NCBI RefSeq assembly: GCF_041027365.1
Contig: NZ_JBFTEH010000006.1
Coordinates: 186,001 to 250,000 of the forward strand
DNA: 64,000 nt
Reading direction: 5' to 3'
DNA from: VKMB-3413 sp041027365
Lineage (GTDB): Bacteria; Pseudomonadota; Alphaproteobacteria; Rhizobiales; Rhizobiaceae
In this document: one piece after another, positions 35,268 to 44,813 of the stretch
How positions within the stretch are numbered: the first letter of the stretch is position 1
How the letters are laid out: each line of letters opens with the position of its first letter
Program-made: the position numbers and the translations under genes
Notes under the pieces: model-generated
Told to the model about the DNA's origin: nothing
Databases searched by the model: none
What the model saw: the letters and a program-made list of their open reading frames with translations, nothing else

Positions 35268-37517
35268 TCAGAACTCCTCCCAGCTCTCCTCGGCCTGCGC
35301 CGGCCTCGGCGCAGCGCCGCCGCGTCCGGTCGCGCGCATCTGCGGAACCGCCTTCCTGGCCGCGGCTGCGGGACGGGCAGCCGGCACGGCAGCGGTCCTG
35401 GCGCCGCCGGCGGCCCGGGTGGTGAACCGCCCGACGGCTGCCGCCAGATCCTCGGTCTCGCTGTTGAGGTTCTGGGCGGCCGCCGTGGTCTCTTCCACCA
35501 TGGCCGCGTTCTGCTGCGTCACCTGATCCATCTGATCGGCGGCAGCGGACACTTCCTTCAGGCTGAGCGCCTGTTCGCGCGCACTCTCCGCGATCTGCGA
35601 GACGATCTGGCTCATGCCGCCGACCTGCGCGACGATCTCGTCCAGCGACTTGCCGGAGGCGGTGACGAGTTCGACGCCGCGCTGCACCTGGGACGAAGAG
35701 GCCGAGATCAGGTCCTTGATCTCCTTGGCGGCCTCGGCCGAACGCTGGGCGAGCGCGCGCACCTCCTGCGCCACCACGGCGAAGCCCTTGCCGGCCTCGC
35801 CCGCGCGGGCGGCTTCCACGCCCGCGTTGAGGGCGAGGAGATTGGTCTGGAAGGCGATCTCGTCGATCACCGAGATGATCTGGGTGATCTGCTGCGAGGA
35901 AGCCTCGATCTGGCTCATCGCCGCGACCGCCCGGCTGACGATCTCGCCGCCCTTGGCCGCGTTCTTTCGGGCCATTTCGGCGGACTGGCGGGCGCTGCCG
36001 GCGCTTTCGGCCGTCCGGTTGACGCCGTTCGACACTTCGGTGAGAGCCGCCACGGTCTCCTCGATGCTCGCCGCCTGCTGCTGCGTGCGCTGGGCGAGAT
36101 CGTGCGAGGCGATGCTGATCTCCTTCAGGCCGCCGCGGATCGACGAGGTGGAGGTCACCACCGAGCCGAGGGTCGCCTCCAGCGATTCGACCGAGGTGTT
36201 GAACTGGTCGCGGATCTCGGCATAGGCGGGATCGAGTTGGTCGACGCGAACCGTCAGATCGCCCTGCGACAGACGCTGCAGGGCCTTCGACAGCTGACGG
36301 AAGGCAGCCTCCAGCTTGCGCGCTTCCGCCGCCTTCTCGGCTTCCCGCGAGGTGCGATCCGCTTCCGCCGCGCGGCGCGAACGCTCGGCCTCGGCTTCCG
36401 CCGCGAGCTTGGCGCGGCCGTTCTCCTGGAAGATCCGGAGCGAACGGGCCATCGCGCCGAGTTCGTGCTTGTGCTCGACGCCTTCGACCGCCACGTCGTT
36501 GTTGCCGCTGGCGATCTGCTGCGTCACCTCGGCGAGCTGCTGGACGGCGCGCGAGATGAGGCGGCCGAGCGCATAGGCAAGGACAAGGCCGGCGAGGACG
36601 ACGAGGCCGCAGATGACGAGCGTGCTGGTCGCGGTCGAGCTCGCCATAGCCTCCGCCTGCGGACCCAGCGCGCGCTGGCGCTCGACGATGCCGCTCTGGA
36701 GCTTGGCGAAGGTCGACTGCAGTTGTGGGCCGAGAACATCCAGCACGCTCTCGCGCAGATTGTTGCTCTTGGCGACGACGTCCTTCATGTCGGCGAGGCG
36801 GGCGCTGTAGTTCTTCATCAGCTGCAATGCCGACTTCGAGCGGCCGAGCTGGATGTCGGTCTTCAGCATCTTCGCCAGCGCTTCCTGGCCGGCGATCGCC
36901 TTGGCGAGTTCGGCCTGGGCCTGGGCATAGGCGTCGATATCGCCAGCCTGAACGAAGCGCTCCGAATAGTAGAGGCTCTTGCTGATCGCGGCATAAGTCT
37001 GCGCGCCCTGGTAAAGGGCGGCGATGTCGAAGCCGCGCCAGGACGAACGCATGATGTCGGCCAGCGCGATCTCGGTCCAGGGACCGAAATCGGTGACCTT
37101 GGAGATCAGGCTCTGGCGTTCCTTGTCGAGGTCGACGATCTGGTGGAAGGCGTCGGAGAAGGTCGAGACATCCTGACGGACGGTCTTGAGCTGATCCAGC
37201 ACGGCCGTCTCACCGGCGAAAAGATCATCCACCCGCCCCTTGTCGGCCAGAATCTTGCTGACGCCCGCGTCGAACGCCGTCACGTCGGCCCCGCCCGGCG
37301 CGCTGCCGATGTGGTCGGCTGCCGCGCGGATGGTGTTCAGCGCTTCGCTGTAGTCCCCGATCGCAAGGCTCTGGTCCGCCGCGTGGCGATAGGACGCGAA
37401 CAGGTTCGAGACGCCTTCCACGCCGCGCACGGCATTGACCGAAAGAAACACCATGAGCAGCAGCAGCGGCACGAAGCCGAGGCTGATCCTGCTGCGAATA
37501 CCAAGCTTGTTCCACAT
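35268..37517 (-). CDS. Membrane methyl-accepting chemotaxis protein with C-terminal xWxxF tail
   Basis: A 749-aa chemoreceptor. TM1 is at about residues 12-30, followed by a helical periplasmic sensor of about 270 residues, TM2 at about 300-325, HAMP, a long coiled coil, a second HAMP-like part (ALQRLSQGDLTVRV), and the signalling domain with the tip QTNLLALNAGVEAARAGEAGKGFAVVA. The last residues ESWEEF resemble the NWETF pentapeptide that tethers CheR/CheB. The gene lies 87 bp after a sugar-binding protein gene on the same strand. The two may work together, as RbsB and Trg do. Confidence 0.9.
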   Translation of the reverse strand: MWNKLGIRSRISLGFVPLLLLMVFLSVNAVRGVEGVSNLFASYRHAADQSLAIGDYSEALNTIRAAADHIGSAPGGADVTAFDAGVSKILADKGRVDDLFAGETAVLDQLKTVRQDVSTFSDAFHQIVDLDKERQSLISKVTDFGPWTEIALADIMRSSWRGFDIAALYQGAQTYAAISKSLYYSERFVQAGDIDAYAQAQAELAKAIAGQEALAKMLKTDIQLGRSKSALQLMKNYSARLADMKDVVAKSNNLRESVLDVLGPQLQSTFAKLQSGIVERQRALGPQAEAMASSTATSTLVICGLVVLAGLVLAYALGRLISRAVQQLAEVTQQIASGNNDVAVEGVEHKHELGAMARSLRIFQENGRAKLAAEAEAERSRRAAEADRTSREAEKAAEARKLEAAFRQLSKALQRLSQGDLTVRVDQLDPAYAEIRDQFNTSVESLEATLGSVVTSTSSIRGGLKEISIASHDLAQRTQQQAASIEETVAALTEVSNGVNRTAESAGSARQSAEMARKNAAKGGEIVSRAVAAMSQIEASSQQITQIISVIDEIAFQTNLLALNAGVEAARAGEAGKGFAVVAQEVRALAQRSAEAAKEIKDLISASSSQVQRGVELVTASGKSLDEIVAQVGGMSQIVSQIAESAREQALSLKEVSAAADQMDQVTQQNAAMVEETTAAAQNLNSETEDLAAAVGRFTTRAAGGARTAAVPAARPAAAARKAVPQMRATGRGGAAPRPAQAEESWEEF

Positions 37518-37604
37518 GTCCTGCGTTCTCCGACCGAGGCCTCAAAGCCGCCTTTCCCGCGGCGAGGCCTGGTGATCCGTTGTCGAATGGGGGGCGTTTG
37601 CGGC

Positions 37605-38537
37605 TCAGTTCTTGCCGGCGTATTGCGCGACGTTCGCCGGGGTGACGAGCTCGAAGGGCACGTAGATCTTCGACGGGACGTCTTCGCCGCCGGCGAACTT
37701 CATGGCCGCGTCGACCGCCGCCGACGCCTGTCCCGCCGCATTCTGGAAGACGGTGACAGCCATGTCGCCGCGCTTCATCGCGGCCAGCGCGTCCTTGGTG
37801 GCGTCGACGCCCGCGACCTTGACGCGGCTCATGTCGATGCCGGCCTCCTTGAGGCTGCGGATCGCGCCGAGGGCCATCTCGTCATTGTTGGAGATGATCG
37901 CGTCCGGCCGCTCGCCGGCAGCAAGCCACTCCCGCATCAGCTCGGCGCCCTCGTCGCGCGACCAGTTCGCCGATTGCTGCTCGATGACCTGAATGCCCTT
38001 GCAGCCGTCGCTCTGCAGGGTTTTCAGCGTGTATTCCGTCCGGCGCCGCGCGGCGGGGTGCAAGAGCTCGCCCATCATCACCGCGACCTTGCCCTTGCCG
38101 CCGAGATCCTGGCAGACCTGCTTGGCCTCCAGCGTGCCGGCCTCGGCCTCCTTCGACGCGACGAACGCCTGCTTGGGCGGAAGCCGGTCGACATTGATCG
38201 GCTCGCTGTTGACGTAGATCAGCGGGATGCCGGCATCGGTGGCGATCTTGGAGATTTCCACGCCACGATCGCCATTGACCGGATTGACGATGATCGCGTC
38301 AACGCCCGACTTGACGAAGTCCTTCAGCGCCGCGATCTGGCGGTCGGAATCCTTGTCGGCGTTCTCGACGCGCACCGTCAGGCCGAGGGACTCGCCCCGG
38401 CTCTTGATGCCGTTCGCCAGCAAGGTCTTGTAGGCGTCGAGGCTCGCCATCGCGACGCCGATGGTCTTCGCGCTGGCCAGTGACGGCACAGCGACCGCCG
38501 CAATTGCCGCAATCCCAAGGATTCCGAGCTTGTTCAT
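37605..38537 (-). CDS. Orphan ribose-type periplasmic sugar-binding protein
   Basis: A 310-aa type I periplasmic binding protein with a signal peptide ending near residue 23 (SLASA-K). It has the pattern of the RbsB/inositol-binding family (KDFVKSGVDAIIVNPVNGD, ISNNDEMALGAIRSLKEAG, VAGVDATKDALAAMKRG, VTVFQNAAGQ). No ABC permease or ATPase is nearby, but a chemoreceptor follows at 87 bp on the same strand. It is probably a receptor adaptor for chemotaxis rather than, or as well as, a transport component. The ligand cannot be fixed; pentoses or inositol are possible. Confidence 0.8.
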   Translation of the reverse strand: MNKLGILGIAAIAAVAVPSLASAKTIGVAMASLDAYKTLLANGIKSRGESLGLTVRVENADKDSDRQIAALKDFVKSGVDAIIVNPVNGDRGVEISKIATDAGIPLIYVNSEPINVDRLPPKQAFVASKEAEAGTLEAKQVCQDLGGKGKVAVMMGELLHPAARRRTEYTLKTLQSDGCKGIQVIEQQSANWSRDEGAELMREWLAAGERPDAIISNNDEMALGAIRSLKEAGIDMSRVKVAGVDATKDALAAMKRGDMAVTVFQNAAGQASAAVDAAMKFAGGEDVPSKIYVPFELVTPANVAQYAGKN

Positions 38538-38937
38538 GACTTCCCCGCATGATCGTCCACAGCTCGGATCGATACCGGGCCTTTCATAAGGAATAGTTTA
38601 GGCGACAGGCACGGGGGGCGCCTTATGTTACGGAGATCAAATACAAATCCGGGCCACGCGACCAAACCATCAGTAAATTTGACTTACTTTCAGCCAGGTT
38701 TAATTTAACGCCGGTCGGAACACGCGTGCGCCAGCGCATGCGGGACCCGGGCGTCACTCTGCCGCCGCGACGGCAACGCCCGCAGCGGACGCTTTGCGAA
38801 CCGCTGACGTCGCGCCAGTAGAGGCGACGTCGCCTGGCCCGCCTGTCGTCACCCGACCTGCCGGCGTTTCGGCCAAAGGCGAAGGCTTCACGGCCACCCC
38901 CACGCGGTGCGAGGGCCGCTGCCCTTCCCGTCCGGGC
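38538..38937. other. Promoter region of the binding protein-chemoreceptor operon
   Basis: About 400 bp without a convincing gene. The segment 38580-38715 is clearly more A+T-rich than its surroundings (for example AAATACAAAT and GTTTAATTTAA), which fits a promoter for the minus-strand binding-protein gene. The rest up to 38937 is the 3' side of the GGDEF-EAL gene. Confidence 0.4.
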
Positions 38938-40476
38938 TCAGGCCGAGAGCTGGTTCTGCCCCGGATCGTTGTCGGCCGTCATGGCCGAGGCGGCGGACTG
39001 GGCAGCGTCGACCGGCTGCGGGCGCCCGAGGTGATAGCCCTGGAAGAAGTCGCATCCCGCGGCCTTGGCGAGCACCAACTGCTCCTCCGTTTCGATTCCC
39101 TCTGCGAGAACCGAGACTCCCATGGCGCGGGCGACGCTCGACAGGGCGGTCAGCATCACGTCGTCCGCCTCGGTCGTGCCGAGCTTGGCGACGAAGGCCC
39201 TGTCGATCTTGATCGAGTCGATGGGGAAGGACCGGAGATAGGCAAAGCCGCAGAAGCCGGCGCCGAAATCGTCCAGCGAGATCCGCACACCCATCGCCCG
39301 CAGGGCCTGCAGCCGACGGATGATGTCCTCGTGAAGGTTGAGCGCGACGCTCTCGGTCACCTCGATCACCAGGCGGGATGCGGGCATGCCGGTCTCGCCG
39401 AGCACCCGCTGGACCATGGCGACCACGTCGTCGCGCTTGAACTGGCTGGCGGAGAAGTTGACCCCCACCAGCCGCTCGGGAATGTCGCGGAAATCGAGGC
39501 AGGCCCGGCGCAGGACCCATTCGCCCAGCATGTCGATCAGCAGCGACTGCTCGGCGATCGGGATGAAGTCGTTCGGCGGGATGCGGCCGCGCACCGGGTG
39601 GCGCCAGCGCACCAGCGCTTCCCAGCCGCGGATCGCCGCGTCCCGCTCGAAGATCGGCTGGTAGTCAAGCTCCAGCTCGTTGAGCAGGATCGCGGCCCGC
39701 AGCTCGCGTTCCATGAACCGCAGATGCTTGTAGTCGACCATCATCTCGCGTCGGAACACTGTCGCCTGGGCGCGGCCGTTGCGCTTGCTCTCGTAGAGCG
39801 CGAGGTCCGCGCGCTTCATCGCCTCGTCGACATCGCCGTCGCCGGCCGCGACCTTAACCACGCCGATCGAGGCGGAAAGCTTCAGCTGGCGCCCCTTGTG
39901 CCAGACCGGCTGAGCGAGATCGCCGAACAGCTGCGCGGTGACCACGGCGCTGTCGGGAAGCGGATCGGCCTCCAGAAGGAGCGCGAACTCGTCGCCGCCG
40001 AGGCGGCCGAACAACGCGCCGGGGCAGCATCGCCGCACGACGAGGCCGAGCTGGCGCAGCGCCGCGTCGCCGGCATCGTGCCCCTGCCCGTCATTGATCT
40101 GCTTGAGGTAGTCGAGATCGATGTGGAGAAGCAGCGCATGGCGGAAGTCGGCCCGGCGCAGCCGCATCGCGCAGTCGGCGATGAAGGCGCTCCGGTTGAG
40201 CGCTCCGGTCAACTCGTCCCGGCGCAGGAGGAGCGCCTCGCGCTTGCGCAGCAATTCCCATTCGTCGAGCTTCGCCCGAACCCGCTCGCGCAGCCTGAGC
40301 AACAGCACGAGCGCCAGGAAGATCGCGACCGCGACCAGAATAGATGTCATTTCGATGACACTTCCGGCCCCCTGGGACAGCTGAACGTCCAGGAGCGACA
40401 GAATCGCGGCCGATGTCAGGAGGATGAGCCCAATCCGATAACTGAGCCGTTCTGCTTCCGGCTTTGCGCTATGCAT
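38938..40476 (-). CDS. GGDEF-EAL membrane protein (c-di-GMP turnover)
   Basis: A 512-aa protein with two N-terminal membrane helices (about residues 10-34 and 37-62), a GGDEF domain and an EAL domain. The GGDEF motif is intact (GRLGGDEFALLL). The RxxD inhibitory site that should precede it is missing. The EAL domain has EAL, NFSASQF, EVTES, LDDFGAG, KIDRAFV, EGIET and QGYHLGRP, the full set for phosphodiesterase activity. It can therefore both make and break c-di-GMP, or favour breakdown. The ATG at 40476 places both helices at the start; the frame is also open upstream. Confidence 0.88.
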   Translation of the reverse strand: MHSAKPEAERLSYRIGLILLTSAAILSLLDVQLSQGAGSVIEMTSILVAVAIFLALVLLLRLRERVRAKLDEWELLRKREALLLRRDELTGALNRSAFIADCAMRLRRADFRHALLLHIDLDYLKQINDGQGHDAGDAALRQLGLVVRRCCPGALFGRLGGDEFALLLEADPLPDSAVVTAQLFGDLAQPVWHKGRQLKLSASIGVVKVAAGDGDVDEAMKRADLALYESKRNGRAQATVFRREMMVDYKHLRFMERELRAAILLNELELDYQPIFERDAAIRGWEALVRWRHPVRGRIPPNDFIPIAEQSLLIDMLGEWVLRRACLDFRDIPERLVGVNFSASQFKRDDVVAMVQRVLGETGMPASRLVIEVTESVALNLHEDIIRRLQALRAMGVRISLDDFGAGFCGFAYLRSFPIDSIKIDRAFVAKLGTTEADDVMLTALSSVARAMGVSVLAEGIETEEQLVLAKAAGCDFFQGYHLGRPQPVDAAQSAASAMTADNDPGQNQLSA

Positions 40477-40676
40477 GATTGTACTCGCGACGATCGGTGC
40501 GGGAAGGCCTGCGCGCGGCCTAGCCCGGAAAGTCATAAGATTTCGCGAACGCGAATGCGGCCTGACGGTCTTCGCGCCGGAAAATGTCGCCACGCGCCCG
40601 TCAAAGCCGCCGTCCGGACGGATTTATCGCTCCGGCGCGCCCCGCCGCCGGGGTCAGCGGTCTCCGGCGGGGACGG

Positions 40677-40698
40677 ACTCCGCCCTCCCCGGCGGAGT
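40677..40698 (-). other. Hairpin after the pyruvate carboxylase gene
   Basis: A perfect 8-bp stem ACTCCGCC/GGCGGAGT with a 6-nt loop starts 9 bp after the pyc stop codon. No T-run follows on the minus strand, so termination is not assured. Confidence 0.45.
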
Positions 40699-40706
40699 GT
40701 CTCGCA

Positions 40707-43700
40707 CTAACCCTTGTAGACGACCAGCAGGTCCTTGGCGTCGATCTGCGCGCCGGCGGCGACGTGCACCGATTCGATCGTCCCGTCGCGCTCGGCGTGG
40801 AGCGCGGTCTCCATCTTCATCGCCTCGATCGACAGCAGCACGTCCCCCGCCTTGACCTCCTGGCCGGCCGAAACCGCCAGCGTCGAGACGACGCCCGGCA
40901 TCGGCGCGCCGACGTGGTTCGGATTGGTCGGGTCGGCCTTCGGCTTGACGCCGCCGCCCGCCGCACCGTGGGCGCGGTCCGGCACCTTGATGCGCCGCGG
41001 CTGGCCGTTCAGCTCGAAGAACACGGTGCGCATGCCCTTCTCGTCGGTCTCGCCGAAGCCGAGGCAGCGGATCACCAGCGTCTTGCCGCGCTCGATGTCC
41101 ACCAGCACCTCGTCCTCCTGCTCAATGCCGTAGAAACAGGACGGCGTCGGCAGCATCGAGACCGGGCCGTAGGTCTCGGCGAGGATGGCGAAGTCGGTGA
41201 AGACCTTGGGGTACATGAGATAGGAGGCGAACTCCTGGTCGCTGACCTTGCGCTCAAGCTTTGCCTCGATCGTCTCGCGCTCCTTGGCGAGGTCGGCGTC
41301 GGCGATCAGCGAGCCCGGCCGCACCGTGATCGGCTGGCGGTCCTTCAGCACCTTCTTCTGCAGCTGGGCCGGCCACCCGCCCGGCGGCTGACCGAGGTCG
41401 CCGTGCAGCATCGAGACCACCGAATCCGGGAAGGAGACGTCCTTCTTCGGGTCCATGACGTCGGCGACGGTGAGGTCCTGGCTCACCATCATCAGCGCCA
41501 TGTCGCCGACGACCTTGGAGGACGGCGTCACCTTGACGATGTCGCCGAACATCTTGTTGACGTCGGCATAGGTCTGCGCGACCTGGTGCCAGCGGGTCTC
41601 GAGGCCCAGCGAGCGGGCCTGTTCCTTCAGGTTGGTGAACTGGCCGCCCGGCATCTCGTGGAGATAGACCTCGGACGCCGGCCCCTTGAGGTCGCTCTCG
41701 AAGGCGGCGTACTGGTTGCGCACCGCCTCCCAGTAGAAGGAGATGCGCCGGATCGCATCGGCCGAGAGGCCGGGATCACGCTCGGTGCCCTTCAGCGCCT
41801 CGACGATCGAGCCGAGGCAGGGCTGCGAGGTGTTGCCGGAGAAGGCGTCCATCGCCGCGTCCACCGCGTCGACGCCGGCATCGATCGCCGCCAGCACCGT
41901 CGAGGCGGAGATGCCGGAGGTGTCGTGGGTGTGGAAGTGGATCGGCAGGCCCACCTCCTCGCGCAGCGTCTTGAACAGGACGCGGGCCGCGGCGGGCTTC
42001 AGGAGCCCCGCCATGTCCTTGACGCCGAGGATGTGGACGCCGGCCGCCTCCATCTCCTTGGCGAGCGTGACGTAGTATTTCAGGTCGTACTTGGCGCGGT
42101 CGGGATCGAAGAGGTCGCCGGTGTAGCAGATCGCGCCCTCGCAGAGCTTGCCCGACTCCAGCACCGCGTCCATCGACACGCGCATGTTCTCGACCCAGTT
42201 CAGGCAGTCGAAGACGCGGAAGAGGTCGACGCCGCCCTTGGCGGCTTCCCGCACGAAATACTTCACGACATTGTCGGGATAGTTGGTGTAGCCGACGCCG
42301 TTCGAGCCGCGCAGCAGCATCTGGAGAAGGATGTTCGGCGCCTTCTCGCGGATCAGCGCGAGGCGCTCCCAGGGATCCTCCATCAGGAAGCGCATGGCGA
42401 CGTCGAAGGTCGCCCCGCCCCAGCATTCGAGCGAGAGGAGCTGCGGCAGCGCCCGGGCATAGGCATCGGCAACGGCGGCGATGTCGTGGGTGCGCATGCG
42501 CGTCGCGAGCAGCGACTGGTGTCCGTCGCGCATGGTCGTGTCGGTGAGGAGCACCGACTTCTGCTCGCGCATCCAGGCGGCAAAGCCGGCAGCGCCGAGC
42601 TGGTCGAGCTTCTGGCGCGTGCCGTCGGCCAGCGGCGCCTGGAACTGCGGCGGCACCGGCGGCGCATGGTCCGCGGACGGGCGCGGCCGGTTCTTGGTCT
42701 CCGGATGGCCGTTGATCGACACGTCGGCGAGATAGGTCAGGATCTTGGTCGCGCGGTCGCGGCGCTTGACCTGCTGGAAGAGCTCCGGCGTCTCGTCGAT
42801 GAACTTGGTGGTGTAGGAATTGTCGCGGAATTTCGGGTGGCCGATGATGGCTTCGAGGAAGGTCAGATTGGTCGCGACGCCGCGGATGCGGAATTCGCGC
42901 AGGGCGCGGTCCATCCGCGCGATCGCCTCTTCGGGCGTCGGCGCCCAGGCGGTGACCTTTTCGAGCAGCGGATCGTAGTAGCGGGTGATGACCGCGCCGG
43001 AATAGGCCGTGCCGCCGTCGAGCCTGATGCCGAAGCCGGTGGCGCCGCGATAGGCGGTGATGCGGCCGTAGTCCGGGATGAAGTTGTGCTCGGGATCCTC
43101 GGTCGTGATCCGGCACTGCAGGGCGTGGCCGTTGAGCTTGATGTCCTCCTGCTTCGGCACGCCGGAGGCCGGCGTACCGATCGCCGCGCCGTCGAGGATG
43201 TGGATCTGCGCCTTGACGATGTCGATGCCGGTCACCTCCTCGGTGACGGTATGCTCGACCTGGATGCGCGGATTGACCTCGATGAAGTAGAAGGCGCCGG
43301 TATCGGCATCCATCAGGAATTCGACCGTGCCGGCGCCGACATAGTTCGTCGCGTCGGCGAGCTTGCGGGCGTAGCCGGCGAGTTCCCGGCGCTGCTCGTG
43401 GGAGAGATACGGCGCCGGCGCGCGCTCCACCACTTTCTGATTACGCCGCTGGATGGAGCAGTCGCGCTCGAACAGGTCGACGACGTTGCCATGGGTGTCG
43501 CCGAGGATCTGCACCTCGACGTGCCGGGCCCGCTCGACCAGCTTTTCGAGATAGACCTCGTCCTTGCCGAAGGCGGCCTTCGCCTCGCGCTTGGCCTCGG
43601 TCACCTCGCGCTCGAGGTCCTTTTCGGCGCGGATGACGCGCATGCCGCGCCCGCCGCCGCCCCAGGACGCCTTCAGCATCACCGGGAAGCCGACCTTCGC

Positions 43701-44168
43701 CGCCATCGCGCGGATGCGTCCCATGTCCTCGGGAAGCGGCTCGGTGGCCGGCACCACCGGCACCCCGACCTCGACCGCGAGGTTGCGGGCGGCGACCTTG
43801 TTGCCGAGCCGGCGCATGGTGTCGCCCGCGGGGCCGATGAAGGTGATGCCGGCGGCGTCGCAGGCGTCGACGAATTCCGGGCTCTCCGACAACAGGCCGT
43901 AGCCCGGATGGATGGCGTCGGCGCCGGAGAGCTTGGCGACGCGCAGGATCTCCTCGATCGACAGATAGCTCTCGATCGGCCCGAGATCGCGCTCCAGATG
44001 CGAGCCGCGGCCGACCTGATAGCTCTCGTCCGCCTTGAAGCGGTGCAGCGCCAGCTTGTCCTCTTCCGCCCAGATCGCGACCGTCTTCAGCCCGAGTTCG
44101 TTGGCCGCACGGAAGACGCGGATGGCGATCTCCGATCGGTTGGCGACGAGAATCTTGCGGATGGCCAA
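40707..44168 (-). CDS. pyc: Pyruvate carboxylase
   Basis: A 1153-aa biotin enzyme that turns pyruvate plus bicarbonate into oxaloacetate, an anaplerotic step. Domains in order: biotin carboxylase (residues about 3-460, with KASWGGGGRGMRVI and EVNPRIQVEHTVTE), carboxyltransferase (about 540-810, with LTDTTMRDGHQSLLATRMR), and biotin carrier (last 75 residues, biotin lysine in EAMKMET). The start appears to be TTG at 44168, preceded by GGGGGAG at good spacing; no ATG fits the start LAIRKILVANRSEIAIR. Confidence 0.96.
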   Translation of the reverse strand: MAIRKILVANRSEIAIRVFRAANELGLKTVAIWAEEDKLALHRFKADESYQVGRGSHLERDLGPIESYLSIEEILRVAKLSGADAIHPGYGLLSESPEFVDACDAAGITFIGPAGDTMRRLGNKVAARNLAVEVGVPVVPATEPLPEDMGRIRAMAAKVGFPVMLKASWGGGGRGMRVIRAEKDLEREVTEAKREAKAAFGKDEVYLEKLVERARHVEVQILGDTHGNVVDLFERDCSIQRRNQKVVERAPAPYLSHEQRRELAGYARKLADATNYVGAGTVEFLMDADTGAFYFIEVNPRIQVEHTVTEEVTGIDIVKAQIHILDGAAIGTPASGVPKQEDIKLNGHALQCRITTEDPEHNFIPDYGRITAYRGATGFGIRLDGGTAYSGAVITRYYDPLLEKVTAWAPTPEEAIARMDRALREFRIRGVATNLTFLEAIIGHPKFRDNSYTTKFIDETPELFQQVKRRDRATKILTYLADVSINGHPETKNRPRPSADHAPPVPPQFQAPLADGTRQKLDQLGAAGFAAWMREQKSVLLTDTTMRDGHQSLLATRMRTHDIAAVADAYARALPQLLSLECWGGATFDVAMRFLMEDPWERLALIREKAPNILLQMLLRGSNGVGYTNYPDNVVKYFVREAAKGGVDLFRVFDCLNWVENMRVSMDAVLESGKLCEGAICYTGDLFDPDRAKYDLKYYVTLAKEMEAAGVHILGVKDMAGLLKPAAARVLFKTLREEVGLPIHFHTHDTSGISASTVLAAIDAGVDAVDAAMDAFSGNTSQPCLGSIVEALKGTERDPGLSADAIRRISFYWEAVRNQYAAFESDLKGPASEVYLHEMPGGQFTNLKEQARSLGLETRWHQVAQTYADVNKMFGDIVKVTPSSKVVGDMALMMVSQDLTVADVMDPKKDVSFPDSVVSMLHGDLGQPPGGWPAQLQKKVLKDRQPITVRPGSLIADADLAKERETIEAKLERKVSDQEFASYLMYPKVFTDFAILAETYGPVSMLPTPSCFYGIEQEDEVLVDIERGKTLVIRCLGFGETDEKGMRTVFFELNGQPRRIKVPDRAHGAAGGGVKPKADPTNPNHVGAPMPGVVSTLAVSAGQEVKAGDVLLSIEAMKMETALHAERDGTIESVHVAAGAQIDAKDLLVVYKG

Positions 44169-44311
44169 GGAACGCTCCCCCTTCGAACTAGGCGCACGAC
44201 CGATGCCCTGTCGGCACGAAAATCGACTTTGCTGCGAGGGCGGCGATTGTGCAAGTGCGAAGGGCCGATCCGGCGGCCGGATACTTTCCGGCTGCCCCGT
44301 ATTGCGGGACG

Positions 44312-44671
44312 TCAGCGCGGCGGCTCGGCCAGCGCCGCCGCCAGGCCCTGCGGATCGAAGGGCTTCTGCCAGCGCGGCGTGTCGCGGAAACGCTCCGGCA
44401 GCACCGCGGTGTCGTATCCCGTCGCGAAGACGAAGCGAATCCCCCGGTCGGAGAGATCGTCGGCGAAGGGATAGATCGCCTCGCCCTGCAGGTTGATGTC
44501 GAGCACGGCGAGGTCGATGCGATCGGCCCGCGCCAGCCTTTCGCGCGCTTCGGCAACCGTCGGCACCGGTCCGATCACGGTTGCGCCCAGCCGATTCAGC
44601 GCGACTGCGACGTCGTCCGCGAGGTAGTATTCGTCCTCGACCACGAGGACGACGTGTCCGATCAAGCTCAT
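44312..44671 (-). CDS. Stand-alone response regulator receiver protein
   Basis: A 119-aa CheY-like receiver with no output domain. The acidic pocket is Glu12/Asp13, the phosphoacceptor Asp58 (AVLDINLQGE), the switch Thr84 (FATGYD) and Lys103 (WQKPF), all intact. Receivers of this type often partner with HWE or HisKA_2 kinases, and an HWE kinase gene lies 0.95 kb away. It is divergent from a Crp/Fnr-like regulator with 142 bp between start codons. Confidence 0.85.
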   Translation of the reverse strand: MSLIGHVVLVVEDEYYLADDVAVALNRLGATVIGPVPTVAEARERLARADRIDLAVLDINLQGEAIYPFADDLSDRGIRFVFATGYDTAVLPERFRDTPRWQKPFDPQGLAAALAEPPR

Positions 44672-44757
44672 TGCGCGCCCACCCCCGGGGTCTCGTGCGT
44701 TCCGGCAGACACCCTGAAGATGTGCCGCCGATCGGTTCCGTCAAAAAAGATAGGATG

Positions 44758-44767
44758 AAACGTTTCC
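44758..44767. promoter_or_regulatory. Small palindrome between the receiver and Crp-like genes
   Basis: GAAACGTTTC is a perfect 10-bp palindrome in the divergent promoter region, 47 bp before the Crp/Fnr-like start codon. It may be an operator, but length and single occurrence make this weak. Confidence 0.25.
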
Positions 44768-44813
44768 GCTTGGTCGGGCTTTACCAGAGATCCCCGCACG
44801 GAAGGCGCTCTTC

